From assembly GCF_014695775.1 (NCBI RefSeq), contig NZ_JACJOX010000043.1, forward strand, positions 1 through 54,547: a DNA stretch of 54,547 nucleotides, given 5' to 3'. The DNA is from Leptolyngbya sp. FACHB-60. GTDB lineage: Bacteria > Cyanobacteriota > Cyanobacteriia > Phormidesmidales > Phormidesmidaceae. The stretch's first letter is position 1, and each line of letters opens with the position of its first letter. The notes under the pieces are model-generated. The model saw nothing but the letters and a program-made list of their open reading frames with translations. It made no database searches and was not told where the DNA came from. Made by a program: the position numbers and the translations under genes. This document shows, in pieces, positions 16,744 to 24,281 of this stretch.

Positions 16744-17772
16744 ATGGTTGCAAAGACGGTGCAATCCCGACCCCTACCTCTTTCCAAATCGCCTGCCCTG
16801 CTAACGCTGGGGTTAGGGACAGGCTGCCTCATTTTGTTGGGCTGCCTGCTGAGCAGCATTTTGCTGGGGGCAGCGGAAATTGCGCCCCAGACGGTGTGGC
16901 AGGCCGTTTTTCAATTTGATGGCTCGACGGAGCATTTGATTATTCGCACGGTACGGCTGCCTAGGGCAATTTTGGCGGTAGTGGTGGGAGCAGCGCTGGC
17001 CGTAGCGGGGGCAATTACGCAAGGGTTGACCCGAAATCCTTTGGCAGCCCCTGACATCTTGGGCATTGATATGGGAGCAGCGCTGGCGATGGTGCTGGCG
17101 GTGTTTTTGCGAGGCAGCGGCGGCAGCTATGTGGGGTTTGCCTTTGCAGGGGCTGCGATCGCAGCTATCACCGTCTACTGGCTCGGTTCCCTGGGCCGCA
17201 GTGGGCTCACACCGCTGAAACTAGTGATCGCTGGATCGGCCATTTGGTATCTGCTGAGCTCGCTCACCTATGGCATTCTCATCCTCAGCCAGCGCACCCT
17301 AGATGAAATTCGCTTCTGGCTAGCCGGGTCGCTGGCCGGGCAGGATATGGCTAGTGTGCTACCGGTGCTGCCCTACATTGCCATAGGGTTAGTGGCTTCT
17401 CTCGCCCTGGGGCGGCAACTGACGCTGATGAGCCTGGGGGAGGACGTAGCCCAGGGGTTGGGGTTGCAGACAGCTTGGGTGAAGGTGGGAGCGGCGATTG
17501 CAGTAGTCCTACTGGCGGGCAGCGCCGTGGCCCTGGCTGGCCCCATTGGTTTTGTTGGCCTAGTGGTGCCCCACGTGGTGCGCTTTGCCGTTGGTGTCGA
17601 CTACCGCTGGATTTTGCCCTATTCAATACTTGTCGGGGGCATTTTGCTGTCGGTGGCCGACCTTGCTGCTCGCCTGGTTATTCGCCCCCAGGAGCTGCCG
17701 GTCGGCATTATGACAGCGCTGGTGGGGGCACCATTCTTCATTTATTTGGCCAGGTCAAAGATCAAGCGGTAG
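16744..17772 (+). CDS. FecC-like iron-siderophore ABC transporter permease
   Basis: FecCD/BtuC-type permease of 342 residues with about nine to ten membrane spans. Family hallmarks include RTVRLPRAILAVVVGAALAV, AGAITQGLTRNPLAAPDILG and the C-terminal GPIGFVGLVVPHVVRF. These match the FecCD consensus closely. It starts 32 bp after exbD and is followed by a second permease and an ATPase, so it is one half of a heterodimeric inner-membrane importer for ferric siderophores. The cognate binding protein is probably the FecB-like lipoprotein at 25035-26051. Substrate specificity cannot be read from sequence. Confidence 0.9.
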   Translation: MVAKTVQSRPLPLSKSPALLTLGLGTGCLILLGCLLSSILLGAAEIAPQTVWQAVFQFDGSTEHLIIRTVRLPRAILAVVVGAALAVAGAITQGLTRNPLAAPDILGIDMGAALAMVLAVFLRGSGGSYVGFAFAGAAIAAITVYWLGSLGRSGLTPLKLVIAGSAIWYLLSSLTYGILILSQRTLDEIRFWLAGSLAGQDMASVLPVLPYIAIGLVASLALGRQLTLMSLGEDVAQGLGLQTAWVKVGAAIAVVLLAGSAVALAGPIGFVGLVVPHVVRFAVGVDYRWILPYSILVGGILLSVADLAARLVIRPQELPVGIMTALVGAPFFIYLARSKIKR

Positions 17773-17785
17773 GGCGCAGGTTGAT

Positions 17786-17802
17786 GGTGGGCATTGCCCA
17801 CC
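17786..17802. repeat. GTAGGGTGGGCA-type intergenic palindrome
   Basis: GGTGGGC-ATT-GCCCACC, a perfect 7-bp-arm palindrome followed by CTACG, between the two permease genes. This motif (GTAGGGTGGGCAATGCCCACC read on the other strand) is a very common dispersed intergenic repeat in cyanobacteria as remembered from many genomes. Confidence 0.65.
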
Positions 17803-17850
17803 CTACGCAAGCTAGGCAAGCTTAAACCCGTTACCTTAAACCCCTTCCCC

Positions 17851-18897
17851 ATGTCCACTACAAAACCCTGGCTCTCCCTTCGACCCCGGCGATTCCCGCT
17901 CTCTTTTCGGGTTGATCGCCGTGTCCCTGTGGTGTTGGTGGCGCTGCTGCTGGTTGCCCTGCTGTCGCTGGTGTTCAACGTTAGCCAGGGGGAATATCCG
18001 GTACCGCCGCTAGAGGTGGTGAAGACGATTTTGGGTTTCTCAGCAAACCCTGACTATGCCTTTGTGGTGAATACGTTGCGCCTGCCCCGCGCCCTAGTGG
18101 CGCTGTTAGTAGGTATGGGATTGGCAACGGCGGGGACGATTTTACAGAGCATTACCCGCAACCCGCTAGCGGCTCCAGAAATTATCGGCATTAATTCAGG
18201 AGCCAGTTTGGTGGCGGTGGCGCTGATTGTTCTGTTCCCGCAGGTGGCGGTGGGGTGGCTGCCGATCGCTGCGTTTTTGGGCGGGCTAGGGGCGGCGATC
18301 GCTCTCTACCTATTGGCCTGGAATGGTGGCAGTTCTCCTATTCGGTTGATTCTAGTAGGCATTGGCCTAACGGCTCTGACCGGTGCTCTCAGCAATCTGA
18401 TGATCACCTTCGGCGAAATTAACACGGTCAGCCAGGCGCTGGTGTGGCTGACCGGCAGCGTCTACGGCCGCAGTTGGGAACATTTGTGGCCGCTGCTGCC
18501 CTGGCTGGCCATTTTTTTGCCGCTGACAATGGTGCTGGCTAGAGATCTCGACACCCTCAACCTGGGCGATAACCTGGCCCAGGGGCTGGGCAGCCGAGTG
18601 GAATGGACCCGCAGCCTGCTGCTCCTCTGCAGCGTGGCGCTGGCTGGGGCGTCGGTGGCCACCGCTGGCACCATTGGGTTTGTCGGCCTGATGGCCCCAC
18701 ACCTGGGGCGGCAGCTGGTGGGGCCTTCCCACGCGGGGCTAATTCCGGTGGCGGCCCTGACCGGAGCCTGCATTGTTGAGCTGGCCGATCTGGTAGGCCG
18801 CCTGGCCTTTGCCCCCATCGAGCTACCCTGTGGTTTGATTACAGCGGTAATTGGCGCACCCTACTTTTTGTGGCTGCTCTACCGCGATGGTCGGTGA
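17851..18897 (+). CDS. FecD-like iron-siderophore ABC transporter permease
   Basis: Second FecCD-type permease, 348 residues from ATG 17851. Hallmarks: NTLRLPRALVALLVGMGLAT, AGTILQSITRNPLAAPEIIG, and AGTIGFVGLMAPHLGRQLVG near the C-terminus. It is paralogous to the preceding gene and presumably its heterodimer partner. An upstream in-frame TTG (17794) would include the intergenic palindrome and was rejected. The basic N-terminus (RPRRFPLSFRVDRR) precedes the first span. It is followed by a heptamer repeat and the ATPase gene. Confidence 0.9.
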   Translation: MSTTKPWLSLRPRRFPLSFRVDRRVPVVLVALLLVALLSLVFNVSQGEYPVPPLEVVKTILGFSANPDYAFVVNTLRLPRALVALLVGMGLATAGTILQSITRNPLAAPEIIGINSGASLVAVALIVLFPQVAVGWLPIAAFLGGLGAAIALYLLAWNGGSSPIRLILVGIGLTALTGALSNLMITFGEINTVSQALVWLTGSVYGRSWEHLWPLLPWLAIFLPLTMVLARDLDTLNLGDNLAQGLGSRVEWTRSLLLLCSVALAGASVATAGTIGFVGLMAPHLGRQLVGPSHAGLIPVAALTGACIVELADLVGRLAFAPIELPCGLITAVIGAPYFLWLLYRDGR

Positions 18898-18948
18898 CCG
18901 GCCCAAGGGGGCCATCGCAACCAGTAAGGCGAAGAAGATCGAAGGCAG

Positions 18949-18980
18949 AAATTCAAAATTCAAAACTCAACATTCAAACC
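18949..18980. repeat. AT-rich heptamer tandem repeat (AAATTCA type)
   Basis: Four to five degenerate copies of a 7-bp unit (AAATTCA, AAATTCA, AAACTCA, ACATTCA) lie just before the ATPase gene start. They are a different family from the octamer arrays elsewhere in the island but similar in scale and placement. Confidence 0.75.
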
Positions 18981-18986
18981 TTCCCC

Positions 18987-19799
18987 ATGCTGACCAACAC
19001 CGCTACCCAAATCGCCCTCACCACCCGCAAGCTCACCCTGGCCTACGACAGCAACGTGATTATTCAGGGACTTGATCTCGCCATTCCCCAGGGGCAGATC
19101 ACCACGCTGGTGGGGCCAAACGGCTGCGGTAAGTCAACTCTGCTGCGAGGCATGGCGCGACTGCTCAAACCCCAGGGCGGTACGGTGTATTTAGATGGCG
19201 ATGCGATCGCCCATCTGCCCACCAAAGAATTGGCTAAACGCCTGGGTATGTTGCCCCAAAGTCCTGCCGCCCCAGAGGGGCTGACCGTGCGCGAGCTGGT
19301 CGCCCAGGGCCGCTACCCCCACCAAACCTGGCTACAGCAGTGGTCGAAGGACGATGAGCTGAAAGTGGAGGAAGCGATCGCCACCACCCACCTGCACGAG
19401 TTTGCCAACCGCCCCCTCGATACTCTCTCCGGCGGCCAGCGCCAGCGGGCCTGGATTGCCATGGCCCTGGCCCAAGACACCGAAACCCTGCTGCTGGATG
19501 AACCCACCACCTACCTCGATCTGGCCCACCAGATTGAAGTGCTGGATCTGCTCTACCATCTCAACCGCCAGGCAAAGCGCACCATCGTCATGGTGCTCCA
19601 CGACCTGAATATGGCCTGTCGCTACAGCCATCATCTGGTCGCTATGCGCAACGGGCAGGTCATCGCCCAGGGGCAACCGACCACAGTCGTAACCGAAACA
19701 ATGGTGCAGCAGGTTTTTGCTTTAAAGAGCCGCATTATCACTGACCCCGTGTCTAACACCCCGCTGTGCCTGCCCATCAGCCAATCCATCGAGAATTAG
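18987..19799 (+). CDS. FecE-like iron-siderophore ABC transporter ATP-binding protein
   Basis: ABC ATPase of 270 residues: Walker A GPNGCGKSTLLRG, Q-loop LPQSPAAPEGLTV, signature LSGGQRQRAW, Walker B LLLDEPTTYLDLAH and H-loop VLHDLNMACRYS, all matching FecE/FepC-type ATPases. The reading frame extends upstream through the heptamer repeat, but ATG 18987 (MLTNTATQIALTTRKL) gives the normal family length and begins right before the first beta strand. Last gene of the exbB-to-fecE plus-strand run; it energises the two FecCD permeases. Confidence 0.92.
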   Translation: MLTNTATQIALTTRKLTLAYDSNVIIQGLDLAIPQGQITTLVGPNGCGKSTLLRGMARLLKPQGGTVYLDGDAIAHLPTKELAKRLGMLPQSPAAPEGLTVRELVAQGRYPHQTWLQQWSKDDELKVEEAIATTHLHEFANRPLDTLSGGQRQRAWIAMALAQDTETLLLDEPTTYLDLAHQIEVLDLLYHLNRQAKRTIVMVLHDLNMACRYSHHLVAMRNGQVIAQGQPTTVVTETMVQQVFALKSRIITDPVSNTPLCLPISQSIEN

Positions 19800-19846
19800 T
19801 CTTATCATCGGTGTCAGTAGGAGCAGCGACTTGTGACAATTACGAT

Positions 19847-21829
19847 TCAGCAACGCCCAATGCGCCCATGCTCTAAAACCAGAATTTGATCGGCGCGATT
19901 GAGCACCGCAGGGCGATGGGAGACGACGAGGCAGGTGGGTGGGTGGATGGGTAGATGGGTGGATGGGTTTTGGGTATCAGGTGTTGGGTGCTGGGTATTG
20001 GGTGCTGGCTCGCACCTTGCACCTTGCACCTGATACCGTTCACCCTCTACTTTTCCACTGTCAAATAACTGTTCCCAAAGACGTTGCTCGGTTTCGACAT
20101 CGAGGGCACTGGAGAGGTCGTCGAACACCATGAGGGCGGGCTGGCGCAGCAGCATGCGGGCGGCGGCAGCTCGTTGCTTTTGCCCACCAGAAAGGCGAAA
20201 GCCGCGAGTGCCGACTAGGGTTTCTAACCCCTCGGGCATTTGGGCGAGATCGCGATCGAAGATGGCGGTGGCGATCGCTCGATCAAGCTGTTCTGGGCCA
20301 ACGGCATTCCCTAGCCCCAGCAGCAGATTCTCCCGCAATGAGGCGCTGAAAAGTTGGGGAATCTGCGGCGTATAGGCCGCCCGAGGCGGCACCAAAAAGT
20401 TCGCCGGGTCGAGAATTGGCTGACCATTCCAATAGAGCGCACCAGACTGCTTGGGCAGCAGCCCCAGCAGCACCCGCAGCAGGGTGGTTTTGCCCGCGCC
20501 CACCCGTCCGGTGATGATCGTCAAACTGCCCTGGGTGAGGGTAAAACTGATATCGCTGATGCCGCCACCGCCTGGATAGCGGTAGGTCAACCCTTCAACC
20601 CGCAGCTCGTTGAGGGGGGAAGGTGTAATGGCAATCGCGGGCCGATCTTTGACCATCGCGCCTACCTTCGACGGCAGCGCAGGCTCTGAGCCGAGGATGG
20701 GTTTGAGGTAGAGGGGGTGGGGATGGGTGAGGGCGTAGGCGGGTTGGTGGTTCGGCGGGTTGGCGGGTTGGTGGGTTGGTGAATATGTGGATGTTTGAGC
20801 TTCGGTTATTTCATGAATACTGGTCTCGTCCACACTCCCACCCGCCCACGCTCCCACCAGCCCTCCCATCCGCTCAAAGGAGACTTCGCTTTGCTTAGTG
20901 GTAGCAATAAAGCTGCCGAGGAAGGCGAGAAAGTAGGTGACAAACGATAAGTAATAGACAAACAGGGCAAAGTCGCCCACGGTGAGGTCGCCCTGGGCAC
21001 CGAGGCTCTGGGAGGCGACCAGCAAGATTAGCCCGGTGCCGATGCTGACGATATTCTCAAAGCCGGAGTTGAGGATGGCGGTGAAGACTTGGTCACGCAC
21101 CATTAGGTCGCGGCGGCGATCGCACCTTTCCCGCAGTTCTTCCAGCATTTGGGCTTCGGCCCCGGCTACCTTTACCGCTTGTACGGCGGTGAACAATTCC
21201 CCAATTAACCCGGTGACCTGCTGGGTGGCCTGGCGGCTGGCGCGGCGGTAGCGTTTGAGGCGGTGCTCGGCTTGGTGGGCGAGGAGGGCGATCGCGCACA
21301 GGGGCAAAAACACCAGCAGCGTCATCGTCGGGTTGACGCTGATCAGCAGCGCCACGGAGCCCATGGCAAACACCCCAGCGCCAAAGATCTCGTTGGTGCC
21401 CACCACCACATTTTCAATCTGCGTCGCATCGTCGCGAAAGTAGCTGAGAATTTCACCAGGGGAGGCATTTTGGCCATCGGCTCCACCCGTTGCCAGCTCG
21501 GCCCCAGGGCGCTTTAGCAGTTCATGCAGCAGGTTGTGTCGCACCAGGCCACTGATCAAAAAGCGGTGCTGAGTCTTAGTAATTCGCCCTATAAAAATTG
21601 CCACCACCCGCGCCAGCCCCACCGCCAGCAGCAGTCCAATCCAGACCCAGGGCGAATCGCTAAGGCGAGACTCCCCAGTGAGGGTGTCAAAAAATTCGCG
21701 AATGATCAGCCCCGGCACGGCTGGCAGCCCAAGAATGAATAGCCACAGCAGCGTATCGACCCAGTAGAGCCGCTGGGCGTAGCGGATTAGCTGCCAGAGG
21801 AGGTGGGTGATGGGGGGCATGGGTGGCAT
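19847..21829 (-). CDS. ABC half-transporter (type IV fold) with repeat-encoded insertions, degenerate ATP site
   Basis: 660 residues: six-span membrane domain (about 1-310), linker, then ATPase with Walker A GRVGAGKTT, signature LSGGQKQR and H-loop LVVSHR. Walker B reads LMVFDDLSS, so Asp replaces the catalytic Glu. Two low-complexity insertions coincide with DNA repeat arrays. Residues ~334-372 form a His/Pro/Asn-rich linker (PTHQPANPPNHQPA). Residues ~593-632 (YQVQGARC, then THLPIHPPT) lie between the D-loop and H-loop inside the ATPase. Likely works with the complementary half-transporter at 30060-31943 in siderophore export or YbtPQ/IrtAB-style import. Starts at 21829 or 21820, both ATG inside an octamer array. 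Confidence 0.85.
   Translation of the reverse strand: MPPMPPITHLLWQLIRYAQRLYWVDTLLWLFILGLPAVPGLIIREFFDTLTGESRLSDSPWVWIGLLLAVGLARVVAIFIGRITKTQHRFLISGLVRHNLLHELLKRPGAELATGGADGQNASPGEILSYFRDDATQIENVVVGTNEIFGAGVFAMGSVALLISVNPTMTLLVFLPLCAIALLAHQAEHRLKRYRRASRQATQQVTGLIGELFTAVQAVKVAGAEAQMLEELRERCDRRRDLMVRDQVFTAILNSGFENIVSIGTGLILLVASQSLGAQGDLTVGDFALFVYYLSFVTYFLAFLGSFIATTKQSEVSFERMGGLVGAWAGGSVDETSIHEITEAQTSTYSPTHQPANPPNHQPAYALTHPHPLYLKPILGSEPALPSKVGAMVKDRPAIAITPSPLNELRVEGLTYRYPGGGGISDISFTLTQGSLTIITGRVGAGKTTLLRVLLGLLPKQSGALYWNGQPILDPANFLVPPRAAYTPQIPQLFSASLRENLLLGLGNAVGPEQLDRAIATAIFDRDLAQMPEGLETLVGTRGFRLSGGQKQRAAAARMLLRQPALMVFDDLSSALDVETEQRLWEQLFDSGKVEGERYQVQGARCEPAPNTQHPTPDTQNPSTHLPIHPPTCLVVSHRPAVLNRADQILVLEHGRIGRC
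19932..20037. repeat. Octamer and heptamer repeat array inside the ABC half-transporter ATPase domain
   Basis: GGGTGGAT/GGGTAGAT octamers at 19938-19966 run into heptamers GGTGYTG (GGTGTTG, GGTGCTG, GGTATTG, GGTGCTG), then CACCTTG units ending near 20037. On the coding (minus) strand they translate into QVQGARC, PTPDTQ and THLPIHPP segments without any stop codon. Inserted between the D-loop and the H-loop of the nucleotide-binding domain. Confidence 0.85.
20716..20880. repeat. Degenerate octamer/GGGTTG repeat region in the ABC half-transporter linker
   Basis: Contains GGGTTGGTGGTTCGGCGGG and GTTGGCGGGTTGGTGGGTTGG on one side (20740-20785). On the other side (20826-20875) is the inverse-orientation array CTCCCACCCGCCCACGCTCCC. 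Together they form an imperfect inverted repeat inside the reading frame and encode the His/Pro/Asn-rich linker between membrane and ATPase domains. Confidence 0.7.
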
Positions 21830-21873
21830 GGGTGGATGGGTGGATGGGTAGATGGGTGGGCGGGAGATGGGAA
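21813..21873. repeat. Octamer array, left flank of the four-helix-bundle gene
   Basis: Units GGGTGGAT, GGGTGGAT, GGGTAGAT, GGGTGGGC in tandem with an 8-bp period. The array contains both possible start codons of the leftward ABC gene. The 25 bp at 21840-21864 match the reverse complement of 22319-22343 with one mismatch, making an inverted repeat around the gene at 21911-22294. Confidence 0.9.
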
Positions 21874-21910
21874 TTATTTGGAGGGAGACGGCAAGGAAAG
21901 GGTATAGGGG

Positions 21911-22294
21911 ATGGCTAGGGGATTGGTCAGGAGTTATCGGGATTTGGAGGTTTATCAGGTGGCTTTTGCCACAGCTATGGAGATTTTTGAGGTGTCTAAA
22001 CGGTTTCCAGTTGAGGAAAGATATTCCTTGACTGACCAGATTCGAAGGTCGTCTCGATCAGTGTGTGCCAATTTGGGAGAAGCTTGGCGAAAACGGCGAT
22101 ATCAAGCTGCTTTTGTTGCAAAAATCAGTGACTGCCAGGCTGAAGCAACAGAAACCCAAATTTGGTTGGAGTTTGCAGTTAAATGCCAATATTTAGATGC
22201 CGAAACCGGTAGGAACCTCTATCGCAACTACGACCAAGTCTTAGGGCAACTCGTCAACATGATCAAAAACGCTTCCACCTGGACAATCCAATAA
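21911..22294 (+). CDS. Four-helix-bundle protein of the S23 / 23S rRNA intervening-sequence protein family
   Basis: 127 residues, all helical in appearance. Family features: RSYRDLEVYQVAFATAMEIF at the N-terminus, FPVEERYSLTDQIRRSSRSV, CANLGEAWRKRRY in the second helix, and KISDCQAEATETQIWLEFA in the third. These match the S23/IVP family, small basic proteins related in fold to the Avd accessory protein of diversity-generating retroelements; their role is unclear. ATG 21911 follows AAGGGTATAGGGG. The gene ends in TAA directly against an octamer array and has a second array of opposite orientation upstream. No reverse transcriptase, rRNA or template repeat is nearby. It differs from its neighbours in having no link to iron uptake. 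Confidence 0.88.
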   Translation: MARGLVRSYRDLEVYQVAFATAMEIFEVSKRFPVEERYSLTDQIRRSSRSVCANLGEAWRKRRYQAAFVAKISDCQAEATETQIWLEFAVKCQYLDAETGRNLYRNYDQVLGQLVNMIKNASTWTIQ

Positions 22295-22367
22295 CTTATC
22301 TACCCATCCACTCATCCACCCGCCTACCCATCTACCCATCCACTCTCCCACTCCCCCACTTCCCCCC
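22294..22367. repeat. Octamer array, right flank of the four-helix-bundle gene (inverted)
   Basis: Begins at the stop codon of the four-helix-bundle gene with CTTATCTACCCATCCACTC and continues with ATCTACCC/ATCCACTC units. Its reverse complement shares a 25-bp block (22319-22343) with the left array, one mismatch. The region on to about 22600 holds no gene; a GGCGATCGCC HIP1-like site is at about 22517. Confidence 0.9.
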
Positions 22368-22600
22368 AGGGCTCCCCGCCGGATCTTTTTGGCTACTCAA
22401 CGGAGTTTCTGTAGAGAGCTGTTCTTGGGGCTACACTGCTGGGTCAATTTGGCATAGGTAGGCTGTTAAACGGGCTGCTCAATGTGCCAAATTGCGGGGG
22501 TAGCGGGCTTGATGTTGGCGATCGCCGCCCCCGACGGCAGGGGGTATACCATTTAGTCGGTTGAGTGTTCAGAGGTTAAATTGGTTGTTGACCGGAAGGA

Positions 22601-22965
22601 ATGACCACAATGCAGTACCTGATTAATCTCGAAGAGCAAGGCTGGCAAGCCCTATCAACGGGAGTGGAAGCGAGCAAAAAGTCTACAATTCCGTTCTCCG
22701 TGATGATGCAGTCATGCTCTTCCCAGGCGGGATGATCATTGAGGGGAAAGAGAAAATCTTACAGTCTTTAGCCGCTCAACCCTGGAAATCGTTTCAAATC
22801 GAAGAGCCGCGAGTAATTTCCTTATCAGAAAGGGCTGAAGTACTCGTATACAGGGTGACTGCACGACGTGAAGGTAGCGAACCATACGTAGCCCTGATCA
22901 ACAGCACGTATACACTCAGTGGTGGAGTGTGGGAGTTAGTTCTTCACCAACAGACACCAGTGTAA
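22601..22965 (+). pseudogene. Frameshifted SnoaL/NTF2-like (DUF4440-type) gene
   Basis: Translation starts at ATG 22601 behind a strong GGAAGGA site and reads MTTMQYLINLEEQGWQALST, then ends early at a TGA. From about 22672 the reading continues in another frame as YNSVLRDDAVMLFPGG, MIIEGKEKIL and onward to 22965. Together these give the order of a small NTF2-fold protein. The break lies at an A5 run (22676-22680), so a single-base indel there separates the halves. It may be a true decay event or a sequencing error. Internal ATG 22714 could make only the C-terminal 83 residues. Confidence 0.7.
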
Positions 22966-23326
22966 TTGCAGTCTAACAAGCCCGCTGCACCGGAACAAAT
23001 TCAAGCTATCGTTAGCGCGATCGCAGATCTCTTGTAGTTGGGTTGACGAAAGAAACCTATCAGTCCTAGCAGGATTTTATCCCAACTCACTGGGTCTCGA
23101 AAGATGATTTCTCTATCAGTACCACAATCATTTTTCCATAGGAAGGCTATTATGCGAATTATTTGCTGCCTATCTACTCCGTAGAAGGAATTAGGCAGAT
23201 AAGAGTGTCCAATAGATTTTTTATCTTGCCATATTTATCTGTAAGGTGATGCTTTGAGCATCTTTATTAACTTTCAACATCAACTTGTTTCACCATCCAC
23301 CTGCGCTAGAAATACAACTTAGCTAA
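22966..23326. other. Intergenic region with a copy of the TTGTAGGTTGGGTTGA-type dispersed repeat
   Basis: At about 23033-23100 the sequence CTTGTAGTTGGGTTGACGAAAGAAACC, written in parts as CTTGTAGTTGGGTTGACG and AAAGAAACC, with a partly complementary CCCAACTCACTGGG downstream, resembles the dispersed cyanobacterial intergenic repeat seen again at 23990. The rest is AT-rich without a gene; a promoter for the acetyltransferase gene is expected near its 3' end. Confidence 0.5.
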
Positions 23327-23905
23327 ATGGCAATTTTAGAAGCTTCAACACAGGTTTTAGCAGACGGGACGAAAGTCACCATTCGCAGTGCCATACCAGA
23401 AGATGCAGTTGCGACGTTGAGCCTGTTTCGTTCAGTTGTCGAAGAGGGATTTTATACGTTAGCGGAACCAACAGAGCTAACGACGACTGTTGAAGATGAA
23501 CAAGCCACGATCGCGGAAGACCAGGAGTGCCCAGGCAATCTTTGTCTGGTTGCAGAAGTAGAGAGTGAGATTGTTGGGATGATTCGCGCTGAATCAGGTT
23601 CCTATCGACGGACACGTCACTTTGCCGATATTGACTCAATGTGGGTGGAGACTAGCTGGAGAGGGCGCGGAATTTCAAATGTATTGATCATTTCTCTATT
23701 GAATTGGGCGAAGCAACACCCTACCTTGGAAAAGCTTGGATTATTTGTGTTCTCGAACAACACAAGGGCTATCAAATTCTATAAGAAACACGGCTTTGTC
23801 ACTGAGGGTAGATACTCGCGAGATATGAAGTTAGGTGAGAATAATTATGTAGCTACAGTAGCAATGGGGCTGTTAATTAAGCCGCGTGATGCGCCAGCAA
23901 AATAA
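23327..23905 (+). CDS. GNAT-family N-acetyltransferase
   Basis: 192 residues with the acetyl-CoA-binding fold of GNAT enzymes: VTIRSAIPEDAVATLSLFRS at the N-terminus (beta1-alpha1), SMWVETSWRGRGISNVLI as motif A with the R-G-R-G pyrophosphate loop, and FVFSNNTRAIKFYKKHGFVT as motif B, where the Asn/Tyr pattern matches RimI-like proteins. The acceptor substrate is unknown. ATG 23327. It stands alone between repeat-bearing intergenic stretches and does not belong functionally to the iron genes; it may be an insertion within the island. Confidence 0.85.
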   Translation: MAILEASTQVLADGTKVTIRSAIPEDAVATLSLFRSVVEEGFYTLAEPTELTTTVEDEQATIAEDQECPGNLCLVAEVESEIVGMIRAESGSYRRTRHFADIDSMWVETSWRGRGISNVLIISLLNWAKQHPTLEKLGLFVFSNNTRAIKFYKKHGFVTEGRYSRDMKLGENNYVATVAMGLLIKPRDAPAK

Positions 23906-23925
23906 CAAGCATTACCCACCACTCT

Positions 23926-23985
23926 TAACGTGCGGGCGGAATTCGCGCCATTCTGCAAGATTGGAGCTCATCAGGCAACTTGAAG
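23926..23985. repeat. 60-bp copy of the 3' end of the DUF1636 gene
   Basis: 56 of 60 bases match 24662-24721 in the same orientation. On the minus strand it encodes KLPDELQSCRMARIPPA and a stop region, the C-terminal residues of the DUF1636 protein. The rest of that gene is absent here, so this is a truncated duplicate. Confidence 0.88.
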
Positions 23986-23989
23986 TGCT

Positions 23990-24150
23990 CTTGTAGGTTG
24001 GTTGACGAAGGAAACCCAACAATCTCAGAAGAATTTTACTCTCAACCCACTATGGTATTGCATAGTGCCAGCTTAACGTTGGGCGTTGGGTTACTCTGCG
24101 AGCAGGCAAAGCCTACGCTAGCTCAACCTAACCTACTAACTGCTATGTGG
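23990..24150. repeat. Dispersed intergenic repeat (TTGTAGGTTGG...CCAACCTAC type)
   Basis: CTTGTAGGTTGGTTGACGAA at the left and GCTCAACCTAACCTACTAAC at the right are roughly complementary, with GTTGGGCGTTGGGTTACTC inside. This is the long imperfect palindrome commonly scattered in cyanobacterial intergenic DNA. A small plus-strand open frame across it (23980-24261) is not considered a gene. Confidence 0.6.
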
Positions 24151-24281
24151 GCGATCGCTCCGAAGACAAGCCAGCAACCAAACGCACTAAAGCAAAGTTT
24201 CAATGGGCAGAAAATTGGATTAGGCAGCACCAATCCATCACCTAGCATCCATCGCCATTAGTCTTAAAGACCGCAACGAAA

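Noticed and set aside
21911..22294. Idea that the four-helix-bundle gene belongs to a diversity-generating retroelement
   Set aside because: No reverse transcriptase, template repeat or variable target gene is visible anywhere in the window; only the fold relationship to Avd remains.
21813..22367. Octamer arrays as a CRISPR array
   Set aside because: Units are contiguous 8-mers without spacers, and no cas genes are present.
23980..24261. 93-codon plus-strand frame
   Set aside because: Consists of the dispersed palindromic intergenic repeat and the duplicated gene tail; not a gene.
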